The notes under the pieces: model-generated | What the model saw: the letters and a program-made list of their open reading frames with translations, nothing else | Told to the model about the DNA's origin: nothing | The model's database searches: none | Shown: one piece after another, positions 1 to 8,359 of the stretch | How positions within the stretch are numbered: the first letter of the stretch is position 1 | Layout of the letters: every line of letters begins with the position of its first letter | Program-made: the position numbers and the translations under genes | DNA from: Catenovulum maritimum | GTDB lineage: Bacteria; Pseudomonadota; Gammaproteobacteria; Enterobacterales; Alteromonadaceae | Length of the DNA stretch: 64,000 nt | Assembly (NCBI RefSeq): GCF_001050375.1 | Contig: NZ_KQ130486.1 | Span: 122,880-186,879, forward strand | Reading direction: 5' to 3'

Positions 1-2656
1 ACTCATCTAAGGGTAGATCTCTCAAATAAGATAAAGATGAATAACCTGTACCAAAGTCATCTAGTGCAACCTTAAACCCTAACAACCTAAGCTCAATCAA
101 TTTGGCTCTTGCATCGTCTAGGTTTTGCAGTAAGCCTGTTTCAGTTAATTCTAAAGTAAGAAAGCGAGAGTCTATTTGGTATTCTTGAATAACGGTTTTA
201 AGTTTATCGATAAAATCAGTTTCAGCAAATTGCCAAGCTGATACATTAATAGATAGCTGTAAATTAGGCATTATTTGTTGCCAAGTTAACAACTTTTCAA
301 TAGCCGCACTAATCACCCAATCGCCTATACTGTGAATCAAACCTGACTCTTCTGCAATGGGAATAAACTTATCTGGCGGTACAAAACCTCGTGTTGGGCT
401 GATCCAACGAATTAAGACTTCTGCCCCGTAAATCTTGCCCGTTTCATCAACTTGTGGTTGATAATTTAAGCTAAACTCTTTATTTTTTATGGCCAGACGC
501 AAATCATTTTCGATAGAAACTCGCTCTTCAACTTGCTGTTGTATTTGAGGGTTAAACAGCAAATAACGTCCCCTGCCCTGATCTTTTGCTTGATATAATG
601 CTGTCTCAGCGTAACGAAGAACATCTAACTGAGTAGAGGTATGCAGTGGAAAAATACAAATCCCGATACTGGCAGCAACATTCACAATTCGGTCCCCGAC
701 TTGTATTGGTCTAGCAATAACCTGAATCATATCTTTTGCCAGTTTTTGTGAGTATTCTGCTGCATCAGTTTCAACAACCTTAGAGACAATCGCAAATTCA
801 TCACCGCCAAAACGTGCAATAAAAGATTCATTGTTAAACTGCGTTAATCGACTGCCAACAGTTCTCAACACTTCGTCAGCAATATCTGTCCCAAGTGCAT
901 CATTTACATATTTAAAATTATCTAAATCAAGTAATAAAAAGCTAGCTTGGCCATTACTTTGTACTTGCCCCAAGGCTGATTTAAGCTGTAACAACAAACT
1001 GGCACGATTCGGCAGACAGGTTAAATAATCCTGATACGCCATCGCTCTTATTTCTTGCTCTACTTTATTTTTTTGCAGTTCAGAACCCGCTCTTGCCGAA
1101 AATATTTTAAGAATTTCAGTAATCTGAGAATTAACTTTAAGCACCTTAGTATCCAAGACAACAACAATCCCAACTGTCGCGCCAGATTGATCAAACATAG
1201 GTGCGCCAATATAGCCTTCAATCTCCATATCTTGTAGTAAAATGTCTTTAGGAAATAAAGATTGAACACCTCTTGGGTAACAGCAAATATCATTCCCCAT
1301 AACATTAGCGCAAGGCGTATCAACTAGCTCATAACTAAAATTATCTATAATCGTATCTTGGTTTGCTAACGCTATAGTGCTGACACAGCCAGCAGCTTCA
1401 TCATAAGTTCCAATAAAAGCATATTTAGCATTAAAAATACTATTCAAGCTCAAAACTAATTGGTTATAAAAATTCTGTCCGGTTTCTGAAGATACACCTT
1501 GAGCTATTTGCTTAATAGCTCGTTCTACATAAACATCCTGAGAAACATCTTTTACACGGATGCAGTATTCCAATAACTGGTTATCTTCGTCCAATACTGG
1601 AAATAAATAAAACTTTAGCCATGACGCGTTCAGGTTAGCAAAAAGCGTGTCTAAACCTGAAAAGTTCAAACTGACAATTGGAATAGATTGTGTCGTTTGC
1701 TTTAAATCTACTTTATAGCCATTAAGCGCTAGAAGGGCTTCAATTTTTTTGAATAAATTGACACCTAGCATATCTTGCTGCCAAAATTTTTGGCTAATTA
1801 AATTAGAGTTGGTTACCACCCCATCTAAATTAATAGTATGAGTTGTAATAGGATCTTGTTCGATAATTTGAGTGAGCTTATAACTGTCAGCTTCTGCTTG
1901 AATTCTGTGAGCTACCTCTAACTCTAAATCCTTATTTTTAGCTGCTATCGAATCCGCTAATTTTAGATAACTAAGTAACATAGCGATTCCCATAAAAACC
2001 ACTAAAAAGAGGAAACCGAAGCCAGCTAAGTTTACCCCAGGTACATTATCCTGCATAAAGCTTCGATTATAGTAAATGGTGGAAAATTGAGCGATAAAAT
2101 AACATGAAAGAAAAATGCTATTTAATCTTTGTCCGTATTTAAATAGCCGAACCGCACTATAAATTCCCCAAGCAAAAATAATGCTGATATAAAGCATGAT
2201 ATAGGCACTAGCTTGGGTTAATTTACCCGTTAAGTAATAAACGTTAAGGCCACCAAGTTCAAAATAATTCACCCCAGTTAAAGATTCATAGCGGAATGAA
2301 TAAGGATTAATAAGGTTATAGCTAAAGACACACAAACAAATCGCTAAATTAATCAATAAAAATAATTTAAACCTTTTGGGTTTCAGATAACTAGACACAA
2401 AGGTATAAAATGCAATGGGGAAGGCAGTAGCTATCGCTAATCCAGCTTGAACATAAGCGATATGCTTATCGATATCACTTTCAAAAGTGTATAAATAAAC
2501 AAAAAACTGATAGCCAGAAATAATAAAACATAAAGCGATTAACGAATTAATGCGAAGCTTATCACTACTTTTGGGCAGTAATAAAATCAAGGTGGCAGCA
2601 GCTATCAGCATGATAGCAATCGATGTTAAATATAAAACTGGTAAAATATATTCCAC
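1..2656 (-). CDS. Membrane-bound PAS-GAF-GGDEF-EAL cyclic-di-GMP signalling protein (3' end beyond window)
   Basis: Reading the minus strand from a GTG at 2656, preceded by AGGA seven bases upstream, gives about 885 codons open to the window edge. The first ~230 residues are a run of hydrophobic segments (a multi-pass sensor region). A PAS-like segment (~265-365) and a GAF-like segment (~365-530) follow. The diguanylate cyclase domain has an intact RFGGDEF motif near residue 613. The phosphodiesterase domain has EVLIRW (EAL variant) near 745 and DDFGTGYSSL near 865, where the window ends. By family knowledge such proteins make and/or degrade cyclic-di-GMP at the inner membrane. With both motifs kept, either activity is possible. 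The sensed signal is unknown. The C-terminal end of the EAL domain lies outside the window. Confidence 0.9.
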   Translation of the reverse strand, partial: MEYILPVLYLTSIAIMLIAAATLILLLPKSSDKLRINSLIALCFIISGYQFFVYLYTFESDIDKHIAYVQAGLAIATAFPIAFYTFVSSYLKPKRFKLFLLINLAICLCVFSYNLINPYSFRYESLTGVNYFELGGLNVYYLTGKLTQASAYIMLYISIIFAWGIYSAVRLFKYGQRLNSIFLSCYFIAQFSTIYYNRSFMQDNVPGVNLAGFGFLFLVVFMGIAMLLSYLKLADSIAAKNKDLELEVAHRIQAEADSYKLTQIIEQDPITTHTINLDGVVTNSNLISQKFWQQDMLGVNLFKKIEALLALNGYKVDLKQTTQSIPIVSLNFSGLDTLFANLNASWLKFYLFPVLDEDNQLLEYCIRVKDVSQDVYVERAIKQIAQGVSSETGQNFYNQLVLSLNSIFNAKYAFIGTYDEAAGCVSTIALANQDTIIDNFSYELVDTPCANVMGNDICCYPRGVQSLFPKDILLQDMEIEGYIGAPMFDQSGATVGIVVVLDTKVLKVNSQITEILKIFSARAGSELQKNKVEQEIRAMAYQDYLTCLPNRASLLLQLKSALGQVQSNGQASFLLLDLDNFKYVNDALGTDIADEVLRTVGSRLTQFNNESFIARFGGDEFAIVSKVVETDAAEYSQKLAKDMIQVIARPIQVGDRIVNVAASIGICIFPLHTSTQLDVLRYAETALYQAKDQGRGRYLLFNPQIQQQVEERVSIENDLRLAIKNKEFSLNYQPQVDETGKIYGAEVLIRWISPTRGFVPPDKFIPIAEESGLIHSIGDWVISAAIEKLLTWQQIMPNLQLSINVSAWQFAETDFIDKLKTVIQEYQIDSRFLTLELTETGLLQNLDDARAKLIELRLLGFKVALDDFGTGYSSLSYLRDLPLDE

Positions 2657-2793
2657 TAACCAATCCTGCAGACAATAATAAAAACTAAATTTTATTGATA
2701 TTTAGTTGTGATCAAACTGGCAAAGCACTTAGTAAACTGCTCTAATACAAAACCTAGTTTAGTTTAAAATAATGCTTCTTACTTCATATTATC

Positions 2794-4197
2794 ATGCCTA
2801 AAACAATAAATTTTCCGCACTTACTTATTTCTTTTACGCTTTTTCTCGTTTTTTCGATTGCTCACGCAAATAATTTCGAACAAGACATAGAAAAAATAAA
2901 ACAATCGGCACTAACAGATGAACATGCATATCACTTGATAGAGTCATTAACCACTGAAGTTGGTGCTAGGTTAGTCGGCACAGATAGATCAAATAAAGCG
3001 ATAGACTGGGCAGAAAAAAAATTATTAGAAATAGGTGTAACACAAGTTACAAAACAAGCAGTTAAAGTAAGAGACTGGCAAAGAGTCAGTGCTGAAGCAA
3101 CTGTTACTTCCCCTTACTCACATAAATTAGTCGTCACCTCACTAGGCGGCAGCGTACCAACACCAGAAACAGGGATTGAAGCTGAGATTATTCGCTTTAG
3201 CTCTATCGAGCATCTGAAAACAGCAGAAAAATCAGATGTAGCAGGTAAGATTGTCTACATCGCGAAAAAGCTTATCCAAGACAAAACGGGTGACGATTAC
3301 ATTAAAACCGTTCAAGGTCGATTAGAAGGTGCAATCGTAGCTTCCCAGTTAGGCGCAAAAGCACTCATTATACGCTCAATTACAACTGATAATTCGCGTA
3401 TCGCTCACACCGGAAGTGTGCAGTACTTAGCCGATGTCGACAAAATCCCAGCAGCGGCTATTTCGCCGGCCGATGCCGATCTATTAGATCGTCTTTTCTC
3501 TCGAAACCTAACCCCTAAATTAAACTTAAAATTGATAAACACTGAAACAAAGTGGTTAGACTCTTACAACTTAATCGCGGATATTACAGGCTCAGAAAAA
3601 CCTGAAGAAACTGTCCTGCTGGCAGCTCACCTCGATTCTTGGGATTTAGGTACAGGTGCTTTAGACGATGCAACGGGTGTCGGGGTTGTAATCGCTGCTT
3701 TAAAACAGTTACTCGATGCAGAAGTCGAACTAAAGCGTAGCTTAAGAGTCGTCTTCTTTACCGATAGTTTGTTTAAACAAAATGGCGCTTTAGAATATAT
3801 TAAAGCCCATAAAGACTCACTAAACCAAATTGTCGCAGCAACAGAAATGGACTTTGGCTCAGGATTGATCTGGCGTTTAGACACTAAGATAGCTAGCTCG
3901 AGCTTAAAATTTGCGGATGCAGTTCATACTAGAGTAAGCGACTTAGGGGTTGAGCGAGGCCACAACAATAGTACAAGCAGCACGAATGTAGCGCATTTTA
4001 TCCCTTATGAAGTCCCTGTATTTCATTGGGTACAGGACGCATCAAATTATTTTAAATACCTACATTCAGCCAACGACACTTTTGACAAAGTCCAGCTCAA
4101 TGCTGTGCAACAAAATGTGGCTGTGCTAAGTATTTTTAGTTTTATGGTTGCAAATTCTGATATGCAGTTCAAACTAAATTCAAGTGACAAACAATAA
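2794..4197 (+). CDS. M28-family peptidase-like exported protein, probable loss of catalytic glutamates
   Basis: 467 residues with a cleavable signal peptide (hydrophobic core, then AHA). A protease-associated-like region (~110-240) precedes an M28 zinc-peptidase fold. The first zinc ligands are visible in HLDSWDLGTGALDD (near 278), a later Asp in EMDFGSG (near 352) and the last His in LHSANDT (near 424). Family members normally carry Glu-Glu in a motif like FT(N/G/D)EE. Here the equivalent stretch reads FFTDSLFKQNG, so both the general base and a bridging zinc ligand appear replaced. It may be a pseudo-enzyme that binds peptides, or use a non-standard site. It stands before the small membrane protein at 4213 with a 15-base gap, so the two may be co-transcribed. 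Confidence 0.85.
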   Translation: MPKTINFPHLLISFTLFLVFSIAHANNFEQDIEKIKQSALTDEHAYHLIESLTTEVGARLVGTDRSNKAIDWAEKKLLEIGVTQVTKQAVKVRDWQRVSAEATVTSPYSHKLVVTSLGGSVPTPETGIEAEIIRFSSIEHLKTAEKSDVAGKIVYIAKKLIQDKTGDDYIKTVQGRLEGAIVASQLGAKALIIRSITTDNSRIAHTGSVQYLADVDKIPAAAISPADADLLDRLFSRNLTPKLNLKLINTETKWLDSYNLIADITGSEKPEETVLLAAHLDSWDLGTGALDDATGVGVVIAALKQLLDAEVELKRSLRVVFFTDSLFKQNGALEYIKAHKDSLNQIVAATEMDFGSGLIWRLDTKIASSSLKFADAVHTRVSDLGVERGHNNSTSSTNVAHFIPYEVPVFHWVQDASNYFKYLHSANDTFDKVQLNAVQQNVAVLSIFSFMVANSDMQFKLNSSDKQ

Positions 4198-4212
4198 GGG
4201 CAATAATCTAAA

Positions 4213-4686
4213 ATGGCTGTTCAACCTAAAAAAGCAAAACTTTTAGATGCGGCTCAGTTTGAAAAAGAGCGAAAGAAAAAACAGCAACAAGCAGCAATAG
4301 CAAGGCAACAAGCCTTAATTCAGCAAAAAATGGCAGCCCTGCAAGCGGCTGAAACAGCTGAAATAGAGGCTCAACCAACTGAAAAGTCATCGTCTAAAGT
4401 AAAAATATACTTACTCGCTTTTTTGCTGTTAACTTTAATGGTGCTGCCTTACCCTAAAGTGATTGTTTATGAAAAACTAGGTATAGTCGCAGAAAGCGTT
4501 TATATACCGAGTCGCTTTGGCAGCAAAGATTTTTTCCTCGACGCTAATGCAGAAGTCAATATAGACGATCAACAACGCTGGCTTTATATTTGTAACGAAA
4601 TTCAAGGCGACCAAAATTGCCAAAGATACGACATAGTCGAAATTAAAGGTATATTCTCGGTAATTGGTTATTTTATCAGCCGTTAA
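4213..4686 (+). CDS. Hypothetical single-pass membrane protein with charged coiled-coil N-terminus
   Basis: 157 residues, no family recognised. Residues 1-60 are rich in Lys, Gln, Ala and Glu and look like a cytoplasmic coiled coil. One hydrophobic segment (about 73-90, YLLAFLLLTLMVLPYP) is followed by an ~65-residue extracytoplasmic domain containing two cysteines (CNEIQGDQNC) that could form a disulfide. The topology (short basic N-terminus inside, small Cys-pair domain outside) is inferred only. It lies 15 bases after the M28-like gene and 78 bases before the LpxH-like gene. Confidence 0.7.
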   Translation: MAVQPKKAKLLDAAQFEKERKKKQQQAAIARQQALIQQKMAALQAAETAEIEAQPTEKSSSKVKIYLLAFLLLTLMVLPYPKVIVYEKLGIVAESVYIPSRFGSKDFFLDANAEVNIDDQQRWLYICNEIQGDQNCQRYDIVEIKGIFSVIGYFISR

Positions 4687-4764
4687 TCGAATGTTCATAA
4701 AACAGTCAATTTAACTTCACTTACCACCCGCATGCTGAGCTCAGCTAGTTAAAAGGAGCAAAGC

Positions 4765-5562
4765 ATGCATTCAAACAACACTCAATATAATGCAATTTGG
4801 CTATCCGATATACATTTAGGCAGTAAGGATTGTAAAGCTGAATTTTTACTCGACATGCTAAATAAAATACAGAGCAAAACACTTTATTTAGTTGGCGATA
4901 TTGTCGATATCTGGGCACTAGAAAGACGCTTCCATTGGCCAGAGTCACATAATCAAGTTATCCATACACTATTACGCAAAGCTAAAACTGGCACCAAAGT
5001 GATTTATGTCCCTGGCAACCATGATGAAAAAGTAAGAAAATTTGTCGGTATGACATTTTCAGATGTCGAAATTCACCGTGAATATTTCCATACCACAGCA
5101 GCAGGCAAAAAAATGCTGATAACTCACGGTGATGACTTTGATGGCGAAGTTTGTCTTGGTAAATGGCATAGCTTGATCGGAGATGCCTTATACGACTTAC
5201 TCCTATTTTTGAATCGGAACTGCTTTAAGCTAAGAAAAAAAATTGGTTTAAACTACTGGTCTCTCTCTGGGTATATCAAAACGAGAGTCAAAGGTGCAAA
5301 TGCAGCCATCGAAAGATATAAACATGCCGCAATCAAATATGCTAAATCCCAGCAAGCAGATGGCATTATATGTGGCCATATACATCATCCGGAAATGGAT
5401 GAGATAGACAAAGTACTTTATTGTAACGACGGTGATTGGGTAGAAAACTGCACTCTCATTCGAGAAAACGCACAAGGCGAACTTGAGTTAATCCGCTGGA
5501 CCAGTGCTGTCACTCAAATTAGTACAGCTAATGTGCCAATTATCAGTGAACAAGCTGCATAA
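4765..5562 (+). CDS. LpxH-like calcineurin-type phosphoesterase (UDP-2,3-diacylglucosamine diphosphatase family)
   Basis: 265 residues with the two-metal phosphoesterase signatures in order: SDIHLGS near 10, GDIVDIW near 45, GNHDE near 80, THGDDFD near 118 and CGHIHH near 208. The stretches NYWSLSGYIK and NDGDWVENCT place it in the LpxH-related COG2908 group rather than with generic phosphatases. LpxH itself removes UMP from UDP-diacylglucosamine in lipid A synthesis. Members of this longer subgroup are often second copies of unknown substrate, so I do not assign lpxH. RBS AAGGAG lies seven bases before the ATG. Its position just before a lipid acyltransferase fits a role in envelope lipid metabolism. 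Confidence 0.85.
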   Translation: MHSNNTQYNAIWLSDIHLGSKDCKAEFLLDMLNKIQSKTLYLVGDIVDIWALERRFHWPESHNQVIHTLLRKAKTGTKVIYVPGNHDEKVRKFVGMTFSDVEIHREYFHTTAAGKKMLITHGDDFDGEVCLGKWHSLIGDALYDLLLFLNRNCFKLRKKIGLNYWSLSGYIKTRVKGANAAIERYKHAAIKYAKSQQADGIICGHIHHPEMDEIDKVLYCNDGDWVENCTLIRENAQGELELIRWTSAVTQISTANVPIISEQAA

Positions 5563-5572
5563 GATAAGCCAT

Positions 5573-5599
5573 TAAGAGTTGCTGATATAGCAACTCTTA
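5573..5599 (+). terminator. Hairpin after the phosphoesterase gene
   Basis: A perfect 11-bp inverted repeat (TAAGAGTTGCT / AGCAACTCTTA) with a five-base loop starts 10 bases after the stop codon at 5562. No T tract follows, so it may be a weak terminator or an mRNA 3'-end stabiliser. A small CGCC-TTCC-GGCG hairpin lies next to it at 5601-5612. Confidence 0.5.
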
Positions 5600-5620
5600 T
5601 CGCCTTCCGGCGAAATAAAA

Positions 5621-5638
5621 CTGCCATAAAATTGATAC
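5621..5638 (+). promoter_or_regulatory. Candidate Pho box upstream of the OlsF-like gene
   Basis: CTGCCATAAAATTGATAC resembles the PhoB consensus of two 7-base direct repeats (CTGTCAT) separated by four A/T bases. The first unit matches 6 of 7, the spacer is AAAA and the second unit matches about 4 of 7. It lies 60 bases before the ATG at 5698. Ornithine-lipid synthesis is induced by phosphate starvation in several bacteria, which makes the site plausible. The second half is weak. Confidence 0.35.
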
Positions 5639-5697
5639 ATCAACGTCACAGTAAAGCGTTAAATTCAGCTCTGTTTCACTAACAAGAGTTTTAATTT

Positions 5698-7428
5698 ATG
5701 TTCACTGTCGACGAAGTGGTAGCCAAAAATATCCCACAATTACAAAAACATCCGGTTTTATCTTCTTGCACAAAAGTCGCATTACGCCGCTTATTACATG
5801 AAAAAGAATTTATCGAGTTTGAAGAAAAATACCCGCACCTATCAGGGCTAGATTTTGTCGAACAAGTTTTAGATTATTTTAATTTTAGCTACACAATTTC
5901 AGACCGAGAGCTAGAGAGAATTCCAAGCTCTGGCCGCTGTGTCATCATTGCTAACCACCCCATCGGCTCGCTAGATGGTATGGCACTGATTAAACTAGTC
6001 AGTGAAATAAGAAAAGATTTTAAAGTCGTTGCAAATGAACTACTGATGACAGTGAAGCAAATGCAAAGTTTACTGCTACCGGTTAATAACATGAATGGCC
6101 AAACTGCGAGAGAAAATATCAAGCGCATACAAAACCATTTAAGAAATGAAGGCATCATTATTATTTTCCCTGCAGGAGAAGTTTCACGACTAAAACCTTC
6201 AGGCATAAAAGATGGTGAATGGAACAGTGGCTTCTTAAAGCTTGCTCAAGCAACCGAGTCACCAATTTTACCAATTCATATCAAAGGTAAAAACTCTTGG
6301 TCGTTTTACTTCCTGTCTATGTTATCCAAGCCCCTCTCAACCTTGTTTTTGGTAACAGAAATGTTCAAACAACAAGAAAAGAGTTTACCGATAAAAATAG
6401 GTGAAATGATCCCTTATGAGAACTTCAAAGGAAATCAGCTCAAACCAAAAGAAAAAGTTCGGTTATTCCAAAGACACTTATATCGTATAGGTAAAAATAA
6501 AAAGGGCTGCTTTACAACAGAAAGTGCTATCGCCCACCCAGAGCACAAACAAGACTTGCAGAATGCCATCATGGCATGTGAAAAAATTGGTCAAACGAGT
6601 GATAAAAAAGACATCTACTTATACAAATTTGACGGCAGCTCTCCCATCATGCGTGAGATTGGCCGATTAAGAGAAATTTCTTTTCGGGCCGTAGGTGAAG
6701 GTTCTGGTTCGCGACGAGATATAGATAAATACGATGCCTATTACGAACACCTAATTTTATGGGATGCGGTAGATTTAGAGATAGTAGGTGCTTACCGACT
6801 AGGTAACACAGATAAAATCGTATCAGAGCAAACACAAAAAGGTCTATACACGCATTCCCTATTTAATTATGAGCAGGCAATGCAGCCTTATTTTAGCCAA
6901 GGTTTAGAATTAGGTCGCAGCTTTGTCCAACCAAAATATTGGGGGCGTCGAAGCTTAGATTACCTTTGGTACGGGATTGGTGCATATCTAGGTAAAAATC
7001 CAAGTATCCGATACTTATTTGGACCTGTCAGTATGAGTAATACTATGCCAAAAGCAGCCAAAGATCTGATGGTTTACTTCTACAAGCTGTATTTCTCGTC
7101 AAGTAACGATATCGCAAGTTCAAAACAACCTTATCACTTATCTAACGATATTATTTCTGAGCTCAGCCAAGCCTTTATCGGCAATGATTACAAAGAAGAT
7201 TTTGTAACGCTAAAATCTATGTTGGCAAACATGGGGGTCAGCATTCCAACTCTGTACAAGCAATATAGCGAACTATGTGAACCCGGCGGTGTTGAATTTC
7301 TAGACTTTGGTGTTGATCCTGATTTTGCTGACTGTATTGATGGCTTGGTATTAGTCGATATTACAAAGCTTAAATCAGCAAAAAAAGCCCGCTACTTACC
7401 CGATCAAGTCTCAGAAAATGCAGCTTAA
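5698..7428 (+). CDS. olsF: Bifunctional acyltransferase, probable ornithine-lipid synthase (OlsF-like)
   Basis: 576 residues with two acyltransferase domains. The N-terminal half is PlsC-like, with the HX4D box in ANHPIGSLDG near 86 and FPAGE near 157. The C-terminal half (~300-576) is a GNAT/hemolysin-type N-acyltransferase of the OlsB kind (LREISFRAVGEGSG, then ELGRSFVQPKYWGRRSLDYLWYGIG). This domain order and length match OlsF of Serratia and Flavobacterium. In OlsF the C-terminal domain acylates ornithine and the N-terminal domain adds the second acyl chain, giving phosphorus-free ornithine lipids in the membrane. The function is inferred from family knowledge. A possible Pho box precedes it, which would link it to phosphate limitation. 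Confidence 0.8.
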   Translation: MFTVDEVVAKNIPQLQKHPVLSSCTKVALRRLLHEKEFIEFEEKYPHLSGLDFVEQVLDYFNFSYTISDRELERIPSSGRCVIIANHPIGSLDGMALIKLVSEIRKDFKVVANELLMTVKQMQSLLLPVNNMNGQTARENIKRIQNHLRNEGIIIIFPAGEVSRLKPSGIKDGEWNSGFLKLAQATESPILPIHIKGKNSWSFYFLSMLSKPLSTLFLVTEMFKQQEKSLPIKIGEMIPYENFKGNQLKPKEKVRLFQRHLYRIGKNKKGCFTTESAIAHPEHKQDLQNAIMACEKIGQTSDKKDIYLYKFDGSSPIMREIGRLREISFRAVGEGSGSRRDIDKYDAYYEHLILWDAVDLEIVGAYRLGNTDKIVSEQTQKGLYTHSLFNYEQAMQPYFSQGLELGRSFVQPKYWGRRSLDYLWYGIGAYLGKNPSIRYLFGPVSMSNTMPKAAKDLMVYFYKLYFSSSNDIASSKQPYHLSNDIISELSQAFIGNDYKEDFVTLKSMLANMGVSIPTLYKQYSELCEPGGVEFLDFGVDPDFADCIDGLVLVDITKLKSAKKARYLPDQVSENAA

Positions 7429-7461
7429 ATAATCACCTAGGAAACCAAGCGTTCCATAGAT

Positions 7462-7519
7462 CGTGTTTATCTTTATTTATAATTTGAACTTAGATAAAAA
7501 TAATACAAAGATAAACACG
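7462..7519. repeat. Long 13-bp inverted repeat between olsF-like and retropepsin-like genes
   Basis: CGTGTTTATCTTT (7462-7474) is repeated exactly in inverted form at 7507-7519, with a 32-base AT-rich loop whose ends (TTATTT / AAAATAA) can extend the stem. It begins 33 bases after the stop of the acyltransferase gene. It could end that transcript, or be a remnant of a small mobile sequence. The rest of the 7429-7618 gap shows no gene. Confidence 0.45.
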
Positions 7520-7618
7520 CCATGGGCCAAAAGTTGACTTGATTAACAATATCAAAGTTGCAGCTTGGCTCAGTTAGTGTAATCATTAGTTTTAATAACA
7601 ATAATCCAAAGATTTCAT

Positions 7619-8359
7619 ATGTTTTCTCATTATTTAAAACTATCCATTCCTTTAATTTGTCTGCAATTTTTGTCCGCTTGTAGTTTAACCCAAGCTGTTT
7701 CATCAACAAACACAAACTCAAATGTTGAACAACTAAAAAAGATTGAAGCTAATATAATCAAACAATGCAGTACAAATTATAAAAAACTGGCATCTAGTGT
7801 TAATCAAAATACCAAAGCCAACAAGAGCTTAGAGAAATCGACCAACAAACTGATCAAGCAACTCAGCGTAGAAGAACAACAACCTGAATGTAAAGCAACC
7901 AATGACAACCAGTTTGAGCTACAGGGTAAGATTATATTGGGTGAATTAGAATGGGTTTACCTACCTCTAGTAAAGGAACACTTTAAAGCGAGAATCGATT
8001 CAGGTGCGACAACCTCTTCCATCAGTGCTAAAAACATAGTTAATTTTGAAAGGAATGGGAAATCTTGGGTACGCTTTACCTTAGAGCATAAAGATACAAA
8101 AATTAAACCTAAACAAATTGAAGCTGCAGTTGTCAGGGTTGCACGTATAAGACAAGCATCTGCGGCAGGCATTGAGCACAGACCAGTCATAAAACTAAAC
8201 TTACATTTAGGTCAATCCTTAGTACAAAGCGCAGAATTCACCCTAACCAACCGCTCCGAAATGGATTTCCCAGTATTACTTGGGCGTGAGTTTTTACAAG
8301 ATATCAGCTTAATTGAAGTTGGACGAACATTCACTCATAGCAAGTACAGTGTGAAATAA
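7619..8359 (+). CDS. Lipoprotein with retropepsin-like 'ATP-dependent zinc protease' domain
   Basis: 246 residues. The N-terminus is a lipoprotein signal (lipobox LSAC, Cys at 21), so it is likely anchored at the outer or inner membrane facing the periplasm. Residues ~105-245 form the domain called putative ATP-dependent zinc protease (PF05618), related in fold to retropepsins. The D-S-G signature is in ARIDSGATTSS near 126, followed by FPVLLGREFL near 225. The stop codon overlaps the next start (TAATG), and the next two genes are its usual partners: an inactive transglutaminase/7TM protein and an ATP-grasp ligase. The trio is known from comparative genomics as a predicted peptide-modifying system. 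Its substrate is not established. Confidence 0.85.
   Translation: MFSHYLKLSIPLICLQFLSACSLTQAVSSTNTNSNVEQLKKIEANIIKQCSTNYKKLASSVNQNTKANKSLEKSTNKLIKQLSVEEQQPECKATNDNQFELQGKIILGELEWVYLPLVKEHFKARIDSGATTSSISAKNIVNFERNGKSWVRFTLEHKDTKIKPKQIEAAVVRVARIRQASAAGIEHRPVIKLNLHLGQSLVQSAEFTLTNRSEMDFPVLLGREFLQDISLIEVGRTFTHSKYSVK

Noticed and set aside
7473-7721. Minus-strand 82-codon frame
   Set aside because: It runs through the inverted repeat and into the start of the retropepsin-like gene, has no family resemblance, and is most likely chance.
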